The notes under the pieces were generated by a model. That model saw nothing but the letters and a program-made list of their open reading frames with translations, was not told where the DNA came from and ran no database searches. Position numbers and translations under genes: made by a program. DNA of 64,000 bases from Thermoguttaceae bacterium (lineage in GTDB: Bacteria; Planctomycetota; Planctomycetia; Pirellulales; Thermoguttaceae), in NCBI GenBank assembly GCA_025060325.1, contig JANXBW010000003.1:1-64000 (forward strand). Direction: 5' to 3'. Below, in pieces: positions 18,253-26,616 of this stretch. The first letter of the stretch is position 1; each line of letters starts with the position of its first letter.

Positions 18253-20217
18253 ATGTCGCAGCGGTGCCCCGAAGGACCAAACTTTCCTAGCTTTTTGAGA
18301 AAACGCGAAAGGACTTCCTCGGTGGGAAATAAAGCTTCGCAATGTGTTCCTGTTCAAACCCCGGCTTTAATCGAGCTTTTACTGGGGTTGATCCTGACTA
18401 GTGGTATTTGGGGTGGCTGTGGTCGCCCGGATGCCAAGCAGCCCGAAGGTGATGAGCCACCGGTTCCCCGGGTGGCAGTAGAGATGGGTTCGCCCGTCCC
18501 GCAGACTTCGCCGTTAGTGAGGGAAGAAGGCCCATCCTCTGCCGGACACCGGCCTGAGGCTCAATCCACTGCTGTCCCGGATGGAACTTCGCGGGAAGTC
18601 CGTGGGGCCGACCAGGTATCTCGATCGTCGACACAGCCGGCAGTTGGCGCCGCCGTGCCAGGCAGGGATGCAGCTCCTACTCAAGAAGGGGGCATGACCC
18701 GAGTCGATCAGCCTGTGCGGCCCAATCCGCTTCGAGCCGATACGGACCAGCCCCTTTCGGAGCCACTCCGGCAGGCCGAAACGAAAATGCCTGCGGCCTC
18801 CCCTCCCAAACGGGTAGGGAAGGGGAAAGGCGGACCATTTGACCCAATCAAAGAAAACGGGCCAATTTTCGTCGGCTGGCCCAGGCCCAAATTCGCCCTG
18901 GTTTTGACCGGGCGGGAGGATGGGTATCTGGAGCCATGCGGCTGCGCCGGGTTGGACCGAATGAAAGGCGGTTTAAGTCGGCGGTTTTCGATGTTTGCCC
19001 AGCTCCGCCGCGACTGGAATTGCCCGGTTGTGGGCCTTGATGTCGGGGGACTGATTAAGGGGTTTGGCCGGCAAACGGAGCTTAAATTCCACCTCACGAT
19101 CGAGGCCATGCGCCAAATGGGTTATGCCGCCATCGCGCTTGGGGTGAGTGAACTTCGCTTGCCGGCTGGCGAGCTTTTGGCGGCCAGTACAGGTCAGGAT
19201 GGGGAGTCCCTTTTTGTTTCCTGTAATGTAGCCCTCTTTGGTTTCGACCAAGGGTTTACACCGCCGTTCAAGATCGTTGACCTGGGCTTTACTCGGCTCG
19301 GCGTGACCGCTGTCCTAGGTGACAAGTGGCAGGAGGGCCTATTAAATCCGGATATCCACTTGGCTCCCGCCGAGCAAAAACTCCGCGAAGTCCTGCCGCA
19401 GCTTGAAAAGAATGCGGACTTGCTCATCCTTCTGGCACACGCCACTCGGGAGGAATCGTGGGATCTTGCCACGAAGTTTCCCCAATTCGCCGTGGTGGTG
19501 ACGGCAGGTACACCCCCTGAGCCGCCCGCCGAGCCGGTTCAACTCCCGGACGGCCGATTGTTTATCGAAGTCGGCACAAAGGGAATGAATGCCATCGTGC
19601 TTGGCTTTTACGACTCGGGCGAGCCAGTTCGCTACCAGCGGGTTCCCCTGGATAGCCGCTTCCCGCAGTCCGAGCAAGTGTTATTGATGTTGGCGGACTA
19701 TCAAGAGCAGCTAAAACAGCTTGGTCTGGAGGGGCTTGGGCTTCGGCCGGCTCCGAACCCTAAGCTGGCCGAAATGGGTCGCTACGTTGGCTCGAGGAAA
19801 TGCGAATCTTGTCACGAGCCTTCCTATGAAGTATGGCGGAAAAGCGGCCATGCCAAGGCGTGGCGAACGCTGAAAGAGCTCGACATCCCGCGGATTCATG
19901 ACCCGGAATGCATTAGTTGCCATGTCATCGGATGGCATCCCACGGAATACTTCCCTTACGAAGGCGGGTTTTGGAGCGAGGAAAAGACGCCTCATTTGGT
20001 TGACGTAGGCTGCGAAGCGTGTCACGGACCTGGCGAGAAACACATTCAGGCGGAGATGGGCTCCGATACTGATGCTCAGGAGAAGTTCCGCCGGTTAGTC
20101 CGGGTGACTTTGGAAGATGCACGGCAGTGGCAGTGTGTCAGTTGTCACGATTTGGACAACAGTCCCGACTACCAATTTGACACTTACTGGCCGCCGATTG
20201 AGCATTACGAAGATTGA
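18253..20217 (+). CDS. UshA-like protein fused to tetrahaem cytochrome c
   Basis: This 654-residue protein has three parts. Residues 1-200 hold a hydrophobic segment (LIELLLGLILTSGIWGGC), possibly a lipoprotein signal with lipidated Cys, followed by a long Pro/Ser/Glu-rich linker. Residues 210-500 resemble the metallophosphatase fold of UshA/5'-nucleotidases, but the metal-binding DxHG start is replaced by DGYLEPCGCAGLDRMKGGLS (C229, C231), the EPCGC...GGL..R signature. Homologous families are sometimes annotated as UshA-like (seleno)proteins. Residues 510-650 carry four CxxCH haem sites: CESCH (517), CISCH (553), CEACH (587) and CVSCH (628), in cytochrome c554-like order. It should act in the periplasm as a redox protein. 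The start has no clear ribosome-binding site. Substrate unknown. Confidence 0.88.
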   Translation: MSQRCPEGPNFPSFLRKRERTSSVGNKASQCVPVQTPALIELLLGLILTSGIWGGCGRPDAKQPEGDEPPVPRVAVEMGSPVPQTSPLVREEGPSSAGHRPEAQSTAVPDGTSREVRGADQVSRSSTQPAVGAAVPGRDAAPTQEGGMTRVDQPVRPNPLRADTDQPLSEPLRQAETKMPAASPPKRVGKGKGGPFDPIKENGPIFVGWPRPKFALVLTGREDGYLEPCGCAGLDRMKGGLSRRFSMFAQLRRDWNCPVVGLDVGGLIKGFGRQTELKFHLTIEAMRQMGYAAIALGVSELRLPAGELLAASTGQDGESLFVSCNVALFGFDQGFTPPFKIVDLGFTRLGVTAVLGDKWQEGLLNPDIHLAPAEQKLREVLPQLEKNADLLILLAHATREESWDLATKFPQFAVVVTAGTPPEPPAEPVQLPDGRLFIEVGTKGMNAIVLGFYDSGEPVRYQRVPLDSRFPQSEQVLLMLADYQEQLKQLGLEGLGLRPAPNPKLAEMGRYVGSRKCESCHEPSYEVWRKSGHAKAWRTLKELDIPRIHDPECISCHVIGWHPTEYFPYEGGFWSEEKTPHLVDVGCEACHGPGEKHIQAEMGSDTDAQEKFRRLVRVTLEDARQWQCVSCHDLDNSPDYQFDTYWPPIEHYED

Positions 20218-20688
20218 CCTTTCTTTTGGACAATTCCTCGCCGCTGCCACGGGCTTTTCGGTTAGCTCATGCGCCGCCAAATCCTCGCAAATGTGCGTTG
20301 GCACTTAGACGCCGTCTGATCCTCATGGGCTGAGCTTTTCTCACTCTGCACTTGCATCCGGAAGTGCTCGCTTCCCGCGCGTAACTTTTCCGCGTCCGGG
20401 GGCCGACTAAAATGTTTGGTGTTTGGCCCGGAAGGGGCAGAGCCCGATGCCAGGGTGACCGAGCTTGGCGACGGTAAGTTGCCCGCGGCAAGAGCTGCCT
20501 TCGCAAGGAGGGAACGGGCCGCCTATTAGGCTTCGGAACGGACAAGGCCGCCGACGGGTGGCCGTCGTGAGAGTCCGTTCCTGGTGGCGGAATCGGCGAA
20601 CACGGGACCGCGCTCACTAGAGTGCCAGGGGTTGCCAGCCCAGCGATGTTAGGCTTGTGGTAGCCAGAGCGTTGATAAAGGCAAAGCC
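20218..20688. other. Folded non-coding region upstream of glgC
   Basis: No protein-coding frame is credible. The right half is rich in complementary segments; the strongest hairpin, 20535-20581, is listed separately. A left hairpin CCGGG.GGCC/GGCCCGG lies near 20395-20435. The region most likely forms the glgC leader, possibly a structured cis-regulatory or independent RNA. Confidence 0.5.
20535..20581 (+). ncRNA. Strong two-tier hairpin in the glgC leader
   Basis: A 9-base perfect inverted repeat (GGAACGGAC/GTCCGTTCC) encloses a second perfect 6-base stem (CGACGG/CCGTCG) closed by a GTGG loop, with asymmetric internal loops between them. Just outside, CCGCC (near 20520) can pair with GGCGG (near 20587), extending the structure. 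It lies 108 bases before the glgC ATG. It matches no riboswitch or housekeeping RNA recognised here. The fold is seen directly; a regulatory function is inferred. Confidence 0.5.
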
Positions 20689-21966
20689 ATGCACGAGGTA
20701 TTAACACTGGTTCTTGGCGGAGGACGCGGTACGCGACTTTATCCGCTGACCAAATATCGTTCCAAACCGGCCGTTCCGGTGGCTGGGAAATATCGGCTCA
20801 TCGATATCCCGCTCTCCAATTGCCTCAATAGCGGTCTTAATCGAATTTATGTGTTGACGCAATTCAACTCGGTGAGTCTGCACCGCCATATCCGCCGCAC
20901 TTATGTTTTCGACCCGTTCTGCGATGGCTTTGTAGAGATCTTGGCCGCCCAGCAAACGTTGACGACAGAGCGCTGGTATCAAGGGACGGCCGACGCGGTT
21001 CGGCAGAACCTCCGTCATGTTGACCAGCCGGGCGTCCGCTATGTGCTAATCCTCTCGGGCGACCAGCTTTATCGGATGGATTTTCGTTACATGCTGGAGA
21101 CGCACCGGCGCACCGGTGCCGACGTCACCATTGGTGCCGTTCCGGTTGCGCGGGAGGCAGCCTCCGGTTTGGGGATCATGCGTTTGGACGAAAATGGTCG
21201 GGTGGTTGGGTTTTTGGAGAAGCCGAAGACCGACGAAGAGCTTGATCATGTACGGAGCGACCCGGACTGGCTCCGGGCACGCGGCATTGATCCCCAGGGG
21301 CGCGAATTTTTGGCAAGCATGGGCATTTATCTTTTTACCCGGGAACGACTCTGCGATTGTTTAGAAAAGACGGCTTACCAGGACTTCGGTAAAGAGGTCT
21401 TCCCCGCGGCGATCCGCAGCATGCGCGTATATGTGCACTTATTTGATGGCTACTGGGAGGACATCGGGACGATCGGCTCTTTTTACCGTGCTAACCTAGG
21501 TTTAGCCTCTCAGCAGCCACCGTTTAGTTTATTCTCGGCCGATTCGCCCATTTTCACCCGGGCAAGGTTCCTGCCACCGTCGCGGCTAGAAGGCGCAACG
21601 ATTCGAGGCAGCTTAGTGGCGGACGGATGTCAAATTGGGGCTGGCTCCATCGTGGAAAACAGCGTCATCGGCCTGCGAAGCCTTATCGGCCGGAATGTCA
21701 CCATCCGCAATTCCATCATCATGGGCAACGACTTTTACGAACCGCCCAATGCCTGTGATCTTCCCGGCGTACCACCCCTGGGGATTGGCGATGAGACGAT
21801 TATCGATGGTGCTATCGTGGACAAAAACTGCCACATCGGACGGGGTGTGCGAATCGTCAACAAGGATGGGCTGCAAGAATCGGAGGAAACACCCTACGGC
21901 ATGATCCGCGATGGAATAGTTGTCATCCCAAAAGGGACCGTCATTCCCGACGGATTTATCTTCTGA
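20689..21966 (+). CDS. glgC: Glucose-1-phosphate adenylyltransferase (ADP-glucose pyrophosphorylase)
   Basis: This 425-residue cytoplasmic enzyme makes ADP-glucose from glucose-1-phosphate and ATP, the committed step of glycogen synthesis. The nucleotidyltransferase start LTLVLGGGRGTRLYPLTKYR is followed by SKPAVPVAGKYRLIDIPLSN, YQGTADAVRQNL and LSGDQLYRMD, and the sugar-binding segment FLEKPKTDEEL. The C-terminal part has left-handed beta-helix hexapeptide repeats (ADGCQIGAGSIVENSVIGLR and IVDKNCHIGRGVRIVNKDG). Length and motifs are typical. AAAGG precedes the ATG. The gene stands alone, with a long folded leader upstream. It is normally allosterically controlled by sugar phosphates. Confidence 0.96.
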   Translation: MHEVLTLVLGGGRGTRLYPLTKYRSKPAVPVAGKYRLIDIPLSNCLNSGLNRIYVLTQFNSVSLHRHIRRTYVFDPFCDGFVEILAAQQTLTTERWYQGTADAVRQNLRHVDQPGVRYVLILSGDQLYRMDFRYMLETHRRTGADVTIGAVPVAREAASGLGIMRLDENGRVVGFLEKPKTDEELDHVRSDPDWLRARGIDPQGREFLASMGIYLFTRERLCDCLEKTAYQDFGKEVFPAAIRSMRVYVHLFDGYWEDIGTIGSFYRANLGLASQQPPFSLFSADSPIFTRARFLPPSRLEGATIRGSLVADGCQIGAGSIVENSVIGLRSLIGRNVTIRNSIIMGNDFYEPPNACDLPGVPPLGIGDETIIDGAIVDKNCHIGRGVRIVNKDGLQESEETPYGMIRDGIVVIPKGTVIPDGFIF

Positions 21967-22225
21967 TCTGCCGGTTAACTTGATCTTTGTTTATGGGGCC
22001 AGGTACCTCGCCGCGGCAGCTGCTCGAGGCAGGTTACAAGTCTCATCGGAAGGTGGCGAAGTGCCCGGTCAGACTTTCCGGTGGCCGATTAAGCTGTGCG
22101 GGTGAGAGGATTACTTGCTGGGATCGTGCCAGGGTACAGGGAGCGGCCCGTTGCGCGGGGAGGCTCCCGTAGATCGTCAATCGTCTAGATCATGAACATC
22201 GACACTTCCGGCCGCGCAGGGAAGA
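21967..22225. other. Gap after glgC
   Basis: No gene is recognised. This is the convergent space between glgC (plus) and the CoA-disulfide reductase region (minus). A short GC-rich hairpin (GGGAGC.../...GCTCCC type, near 22139-22169) might terminate transcription. Confidence 0.4.
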
Positions 22226-22378
22226 TCACACCTTGCTCCCAAAGTTCATTGCGTCATCTCCCGAGCAGATTCCCGCCTGGTAAAGCTTCTCCGCTTTTGG
22301 CGAGAGATCACCGGTGGCCTCAAGGCCTTGCTGAATCCGGATTACTTCCTCTGTTAGTTCTTTTGAGGAGACAATTGA
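22226..22378 (-). pseudogene. In-frame 50-codon continuation after the CoADR stop codon
   Basis: Directly after the TAG stop of the CoA-disulfide reductase gene the same frame stays open for 50 codons and ends in TGA. The predicted peptide contains KELTEEVIRIQQGLEATGD and LSPKAEKLYQAGICSGDDAM, then NFGSKV. It has helical periodicity and codon use like a genuine protein. No start codon (ATG, GTG or TTG) occurs in this frame. It could be the severed tail of the reductase, a readthrough extension or a chance frame. The peptide is seen directly; the interpretation is inference. Confidence 0.4.
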
Positions 22379-24055
22379 CTACTGCTCTTTGGGAAGCATG
22401 CGATAAGCTGTAATTCCCCCGGAAATATTCTTCACCCGAAAACCGTGCTGTTTAAGAATTCGAGCAGCGTAATAGCCCCGTTGACCTACCGCGCAATGCA
22501 CCCACACCTCATCAGCCTGAGGAATCTCCCCCAGTCTTTTACGCAGTTCCGGGAGGGGAATAGCCAGCGTTCCCGGCACGGCCAGCTGTTCCCGCTCTTT
22601 CGGGTTGCGGACATCTACAACCGGAGGTCGCAAGCCTTCCGGTATACTTTGCCAGTCCTCCCAGTAGGCCACCTCGGTGTCACCACGCAGGATATTTGCC
22701 GCCACAGCCCCCGCGATATTCACCGGATCCCGCGTGCTGCCAAACTGTGGAGCATAAGCGAATTCCCCTTCGTCCAGATCGTAAACGGTGGCCTTTTGGC
22801 GGATGGCAAGGGCAAGAACGTCGATCCGCTTATCCACACCTTGCCCGCCGACAATTTGTGCCCCCAAGACGGTCCCGTCCTCTGGATGGAAGAGGAGCTT
22901 GATCGTCATCCGTTCAGCACCAGGATAATACATGGCATGATGCGGCGAAACGGTGTAGGACTTTTTGTAGGGCAACCCCGCGGCCCGCAGTTGTGCTTCG
23001 CTAGCACCTGTAGCGGCCACCGTCATGTCGAAGAAGGCGACAATATGGGTCACAAGGCAGCCTGTGTAACGAGAATTCCGGCCACAAATGTTCTCTGCCG
23101 CTACCCGGCCTTGCCGGGCAGTAGGACCGGCTAGAAAAGGCAAGCACGGCTGGCCGGTGACGCGGTGCTTAACTTCCACAGCATCACCCACGGCCCAAAT
23201 GGCCGGATCGTTCGTCCGCATGCTTTCATCCACGCGAATGCCGCCCAGTGAGCCAAGCTCTAGACCGCATTGACGCGCAAGCTCCGTATCCGGGCGGACT
23301 CCGGTGGCCACCAGCAAAAAATCCACTTCGAGCCTGCTTCCATCCGTAAGTTCCAGGATAAGGGCCTGGTCATGGGTTTCGATCCGCTGCAGTTCCGTTG
23401 ACAAACGAAGATCGACCTGTTTTTGGCGAAGGTAATCATGAAGCGGGGTGGCCATCTCCCGGTCAATCTGCGGCAGGACCTGCGGCTGTCGCTCGATGAG
23501 GCAAACTTTAAGGCCCCGGCGGAGGAAATTTTCCGCCGCCTCGATCCCGATAAATCCGCCGCCCAGGATAGCTGCGCGACTCACCCCACCCTGATCCAGC
23601 AACTGGCGAAGCCGATCGGCATCTTCCAGCGTTCTTAGTGTGAAAACCCTGGGCGAATCAATCCCGGGAATGGGCGGAATGGCCGGCTGCGATCCTGTGG
23701 CTAGCACCAGGGCATCATACGCTTCTTGACGAAGCTCATTTGTGGACAGGTTGCGGACGAGTACCGTTTTCTTTTGCCGGTCGATGGCCTCGAGACGATG
23801 ATTCGCGTAAACCGAAACGTTGAACACATCGCGGAACCAACTGGGGGCTACCACTTGAAGTTGTTGACGATCGGCAATCACCCCGCCGACGTAATATGGC
23901 AAGCCACAGGTTGCATACGATACGGTACTTCCAAGCTCGAAAATCGAGATTGAAGCTCGCTCATCCAGTCGGCGAAGCCGGGCAGCGCAGGCTGCCCCAC
24001 CAGCATTTCCGCCAACGATAATGACTCGCTTGCCACCCGCAGCAGACGCCGTCAT
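22379..24055 (-). CDS. CoA-disulfide reductase-like FAD enzyme with rhodanese domain
   Basis: This 558-residue protein is a pyridine nucleotide-disulfide oxidoreductase of the single-cysteine NADH oxidase/CoA-disulfide reductase class. It has an FAD-binding VIIVGGNAGGAACAARLRRL near residue 11, the active-site SYATCGLPYYVGG with Cys50, an NAD(P)-binding AAILGGGFIGIEAAENFLRR, the second FAD motif TNDPAIWAVGDAVEV and a dimerisation domain (FAYAPQFGSTRDPVNIAG). Residues from about 470 form a rhodanese domain with catalytic Cys521 in HCAVGQRGYYAARIL. Such fusions reduce CoA disulfide, CoA persulfide or polysulfide. The next gene upstream, an ATC-hydrolase-like protein, also points to sulfur/cysteine chemistry. 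A TAG stop ends the protein at QEK-like residues, but the frame reads on (see 22226-22378). Confidence 0.93.
   Translation of the reverse strand: MTASAAGGKRVIIVGGNAGGAACAARLRRLDERASISIFELGSTVSYATCGLPYYVGGVIADRQQLQVVAPSWFRDVFNVSVYANHRLEAIDRQKKTVLVRNLSTNELRQEAYDALVLATGSQPAIPPIPGIDSPRVFTLRTLEDADRLRQLLDQGGVSRAAILGGGFIGIEAAENFLRRGLKVCLIERQPQVLPQIDREMATPLHDYLRQKQVDLRLSTELQRIETHDQALILELTDGSRLEVDFLLVATGVRPDTELARQCGLELGSLGGIRVDESMRTNDPAIWAVGDAVEVKHRVTGQPCLPFLAGPTARQGRVAAENICGRNSRYTGCLVTHIVAFFDMTVAATGASEAQLRAAGLPYKKSYTVSPHHAMYYPGAERMTIKLLFHPEDGTVLGAQIVGGQGVDKRIDVLALAIRQKATVYDLDEGEFAYAPQFGSTRDPVNIAGAVAANILRGDTEVAYWEDWQSIPEGLRPPVVDVRNPKEREQLAVPGTLAIPLPELRKRLGEIPQADEVWVHCAVGQRGYYAARILKQHGFRVKNISGGITAYRMLPKEQ
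22830..22838 (+). promoter_or_regulatory. DnaA-type 9-mer TTATCCACA inside a gene
   Basis: This is a consensus 9-mer lying within the CoA-disulfide reductase coding region. It is listed because it is one of five such 9-mers in this window; by itself it is probably without function. Confidence 0.3.
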
Positions 24056-24328
24056 CGTTGCTATGCTCCGTGTTTACCTAAAGCAAACCGGATGATTGTT
24101 AACGACCATCAGTCTCCTTGATAAGTTGATCAACAAACGTTAGCCAAGAGATGATCCCGCCCGGTCGATTATGCCCCAGATAAGTCCTGCTAAACTGCCA
24201 CCGCAAGGCAGGGCTCTTGCGCCCAAATACCTTCGGTTCTGGCGCTTTGTCCCGCTGGGGAAATCGTCAGCAGGGCGTTATGCTCCGTATTACCCATATC
24301 AACCAATTACTCATATCCTCCAGCGGTA
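24056..24328. other. Gap with palindrome and short direct repeat
   Basis: The gap contains the perfect palindrome GTTGATCAAC (24125-24134). The 10-mer TATGCTCCGT occurs twice, at 24061 and 24279. No gene is seen. It should contain the promoter for the CoA-disulfide reductase gene. Confidence 0.45.
24125..24134. repeat. Perfect palindrome GTTGATCAAC
   Basis: This 10-base perfect palindrome lies 70 bases upstream of the CoA-disulfide reductase start on the minus strand. It could be an operator for that gene. It resembles the GTTGAC/GTCAAC pairs seen in other gaps. Confidence 0.4.
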
Positions 24329-24832
24329 TTAACCACTTTCCTGAGGCTGCGACTTTCCCGGGCGGATGTGGAGATAACAGCAGCCCGATTCACCAGGCTT
24401 CCAAGTGTCCGCGTGAAATTCAAAGCCTGCGCCCAAGAACGTGCCATCGTCGATTTTGGCGGCAATTCGGCACAAAGTGGCCACAAGTTCGTCGGTTAGA
24501 CCAAGCCGTTGCCATGTCTCCCGCAGAGGACATGCCTGGAATTTGATGTCCAAGGCTTCGTTGTCGCACCGGGTCACTACCGGTTGGAACATCCGTCCAC
24601 CATCAGCCAAGCCCGACAAGAAAGCATCCCGCAGGCCAGCAAGGTCCCCTGGGGCAAAAGATTTGTATTTGTCGCTTCGCATAAGACCGCGGCGATAAAT
24701 CGCGCGGCTCATGACCTCCTCGGCCCGCTCCGGTCCCAGTTCCCGCGAAAGCTCGTCGTAAAAGAGCCAGTACAGGATGGCCCGGTTTTCAAACGCCTCG
24801 TAAAGCTGCCGGCGAAGGAGTTCCTCACTCAT
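24329..24832 (-). CDS. ATC hydrolase-like protein (L-2-amino-thiazoline-4-carboxylate hydrolase family)
   Basis: This 167-residue protein resembles the ATC_hydrolase family, which opens L-2-amino-delta2-thiazoline-4-carboxylic acid on the route to L-cysteine. Diagnostic parts are FQACPLRETWQRLGLTDELV, then ATLCRIAAKIDDGTFLGAGF and SGCCYLHIR at the C-terminus, and the helical YWLFYDELSRELGPERAEEV start. Many homologues in bacteria lack proven ATC activity and may act on other substrates. The ATG at 24832 is chosen because GGGGAGGGC lies 8 bases upstream; a longer start at 24871 is possible. It lies on the same strand as the CoA-disulfide reductase gene. Confidence 0.8.
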   Translation of the reverse strand: MSEELLRRQLYEAFENRAILYWLFYDELSRELGPERAEEVMSRAIYRRGLMRSDKYKSFAPGDLAGLRDAFLSGLADGGRMFQPVVTRCDNEALDIKFQACPLRETWQRLGLTDELVATLCRIAAKIDDGTFLGAGFEFHADTWKPGESGCCYLHIRPGKSQPQESG

Positions 24833-25758
24833 GGTTAAGCCCTCCCCAAAATGTGTAGATCTAGCCGACAATCCTAGATTAGCTGTGGATTAACCCCCGG
24901 CCTAGCCCCTAGGAGTTTCGCTCGTACCTCACCTTCGTCAAAAAGCAAGTCGATATTTCCTACGAAGGCCCTTTGGTAAAACTGCATGCCTTCCCGGGAA
25001 CGATCATCCAACGCAACCGTGATTATTCGTCAACTTGTGTTGACGTTATCAAAACACCTCGCAGCGTACTGCCCGTTGCCACGCAGGAATTCTCTGGACC
25101 GCTAGCCAACCGGATCGATCCGCGTTATTGTATCGCCCGGTAGGCAAATTTCCTATTGCAGGTGGGTGTAGGTGAGGGAGTATTCTTGGGCTGGTGGCTG
25201 CGGTTGACCAACGAAGTATTCGCGGAACTTAAGTGCTGACGTGGATACCGCTAGGCGCAATCCGAGCCTCCGCGCTTGACAGAGTGAACCATTCGGTGGA
25301 CCTACGGGAGCGGCCTGAGTCACGGCGAATCGCCCTTTGTGCCCCCGACCTAGCGCGAGCGAACTCTCCGCGCCGAGCTGGGATTTGCTCAAATCCGCGT
25401 TGCCACCAGGTTGGGGTATACGCGAGGCCGTGCGGGCCGCAAAGGGTCGGCACGCTGCGACGGGTCACCGCCGAACTACGGCCAACTGCAAAGCGCTCAA
25501 AAGGGGTCATCTGCCACCGCCCGGAAACTGTTTGGCAAGGATGCCTCCCGCGCAAAAAAGGGGTATCTTCAAAGGGCTCTGCGATGGGGAAAGTCCGCGG
25601 GTCTTGCCGCACGTTGGAACAGGCTGGGTGACTTTTGGCTTTCAAAATGCGCCTCGGCTTGCCGCCGTTAACCCTCGCACCCAAACCGATTAATTTCGGC
25701 AGTACGGGAGTCTTTAGGCAGAGCGGGCGGCTGGCAAGGGCGCGCCCCCCGCGTCCCT
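24833..25758. other. Long divergent intergenic stretch
   Basis: More than 900 bases separate the ATC-hydrolase-like gene from the PAP2 gene. Overlapping frames exist on both strands, but all are Arg/Ser/Pro-rich and none has a domain or ribosome-binding site. The inverted repeat 25028-25045 is the main visible element. An RNase P-like GGGGAAAGTCCG string near 25592 lacks the rest of that RNA. Confidence 0.45.
25028..25045. repeat. Inverted repeat CGTCAAC-TTGT-GTTGACG
   Basis: Seven-base perfect arms surround a 4-base centre. The right half contains TTGACG, which could serve as a -35 box, so a repressor bound here would block transcription to the right. The half-sites match those of the palindrome at 241-257 in opposite orientation. 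Confidence 0.5.
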
Positions 25759-26616
25759 ATGACCGGACTTTGCCGCCGACTTGGCAACATTGGCTCCGCA
25801 GGAGATCTTAACCAGGTGGAGAGCTTTTCCGGGTACAAGACGACGATTCGGGGTCCTTCCCCCGCCAGGGTGGGGAGCCTTGTCTTTGCCGGGGTAGGCT
25901 TTCTCGTCGCCAGCATCTTGGCTCTTTGGGTGGATCACCCTTTGGGCGCTTGGTGTGTCGCGGATAGAGTCCCTGATTTTGTGGAAGAGATCTGCAATGC
26001 CGCCGAACCATTTGGCGACGGCTTGACTGTCATCTTGCTGTTGCTTGTCCTAGCTCGGCTAGTGCCTCCCGCTCGGCCTTACCTCCCGAGGGTAGCGGCA
26101 ATAAGCCTTGGCTCGGGAGTTTTGGTCAACGTCATCAAGCAGCTTGTTCCGCGGTATCGTCCGCGGCACTTTGATTTCGCCTTGACCATTTGGGAAAGCT
26201 TCGGGGCTACCGTGGCACCAGATGGCCGCAGTAGCACGATCGAAAGTTTTCCCTCCGGTCATACAGCCACAGCGATTGGGCTGGCCATCGGGTTAAGTTG
26301 GCTTTGGCCGGAAGGTCGCGTCATTTTTTGGGGCCTGGCCCTTCTTGTGGGCCTTCAGCGGGTGGAAACCGGTGCCCATTTTCTAAGCGACGTTTTAGCG
26401 GCGGCGGGTCTCAGCTGTTTTGTGGGGGTGGCACTCTTGTCTGAGCGGCTCTTAGGTTGGCCTTTCTCGAGACTGGAAGCCCATTTGATCTCTAGGGGGG
26501 CTTGCGTTGGGGTGGAGCTAGAGGCAATCCACACGGAAGCGGACCGTCCCGCTGTGCCAAGCCGATCGGATCCCGTGGCCTCCTCGGGTGTCATTGATAA
26601 GAGCGCATCGGCGTGA
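25759..26616 (+). CDS. PAP2 family membrane phosphatase
   Basis: This 285-residue protein has the three phosphatidic-acid phosphatase motifs: KQLVPRYRPR, FPSGHTATAIGLAIG and RVETGAHFLSDVLA, with the catalytic histidines in the second and third motifs. Five or six hydrophobic segments place it in the membrane. Members dephosphorylate lipid phosphates, including undecaprenyl pyrophosphate, at the periplasmic face. That would fit the polysaccharide genes nearby, but the substrate is not shown. The N-terminal 30 residues are polar, and there is no clear ribosome-binding site before the ATG at 25759, so the true start may lie further in. The C-terminal tail is soluble and variable. Confidence 0.87.
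   Translation: MTGLCRRLGNIGSAGDLNQVESFSGYKTTIRGPSPARVGSLVFAGVGFLVASILALWVDHPLGAWCVADRVPDFVEEICNAAEPFGDGLTVILLLLVLARLVPPARPYLPRVAAISLGSGVLVNVIKQLVPRYRPRHFDFALTIWESFGATVAPDGRSSTIESFPSGHTATAIGLAIGLSWLWPEGRVIFWGLALLVGLQRVETGAHFLSDVLAAAGLSCFVGVALLSERLLGWPFSRLEAHLISRGACVGVELEAIHTEADRPAVPSRSDPVASSGVIDKSASA

Noticed and set aside
20267-20707. 146-codon minus frame opposite the glgC leader
   Set aside because: Pro/Arg-rich and overlapping the glgC start. The DNA is better explained as a folded leader.
25580-25640. RNase P RNA-like string GGGGAAAGTCCG
   Set aside because: The remaining conserved RNase P segments (the GCAAACCGCC-type and AGGGUG-type motifs) are not found downstream.
25229-25684. Long overlapping frames on both strands between the ATC-hydrolase-like and PAP2 genes
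   Set aside because: High-GC DNA produces such frames by chance; none has a domain or ribosome-binding site.
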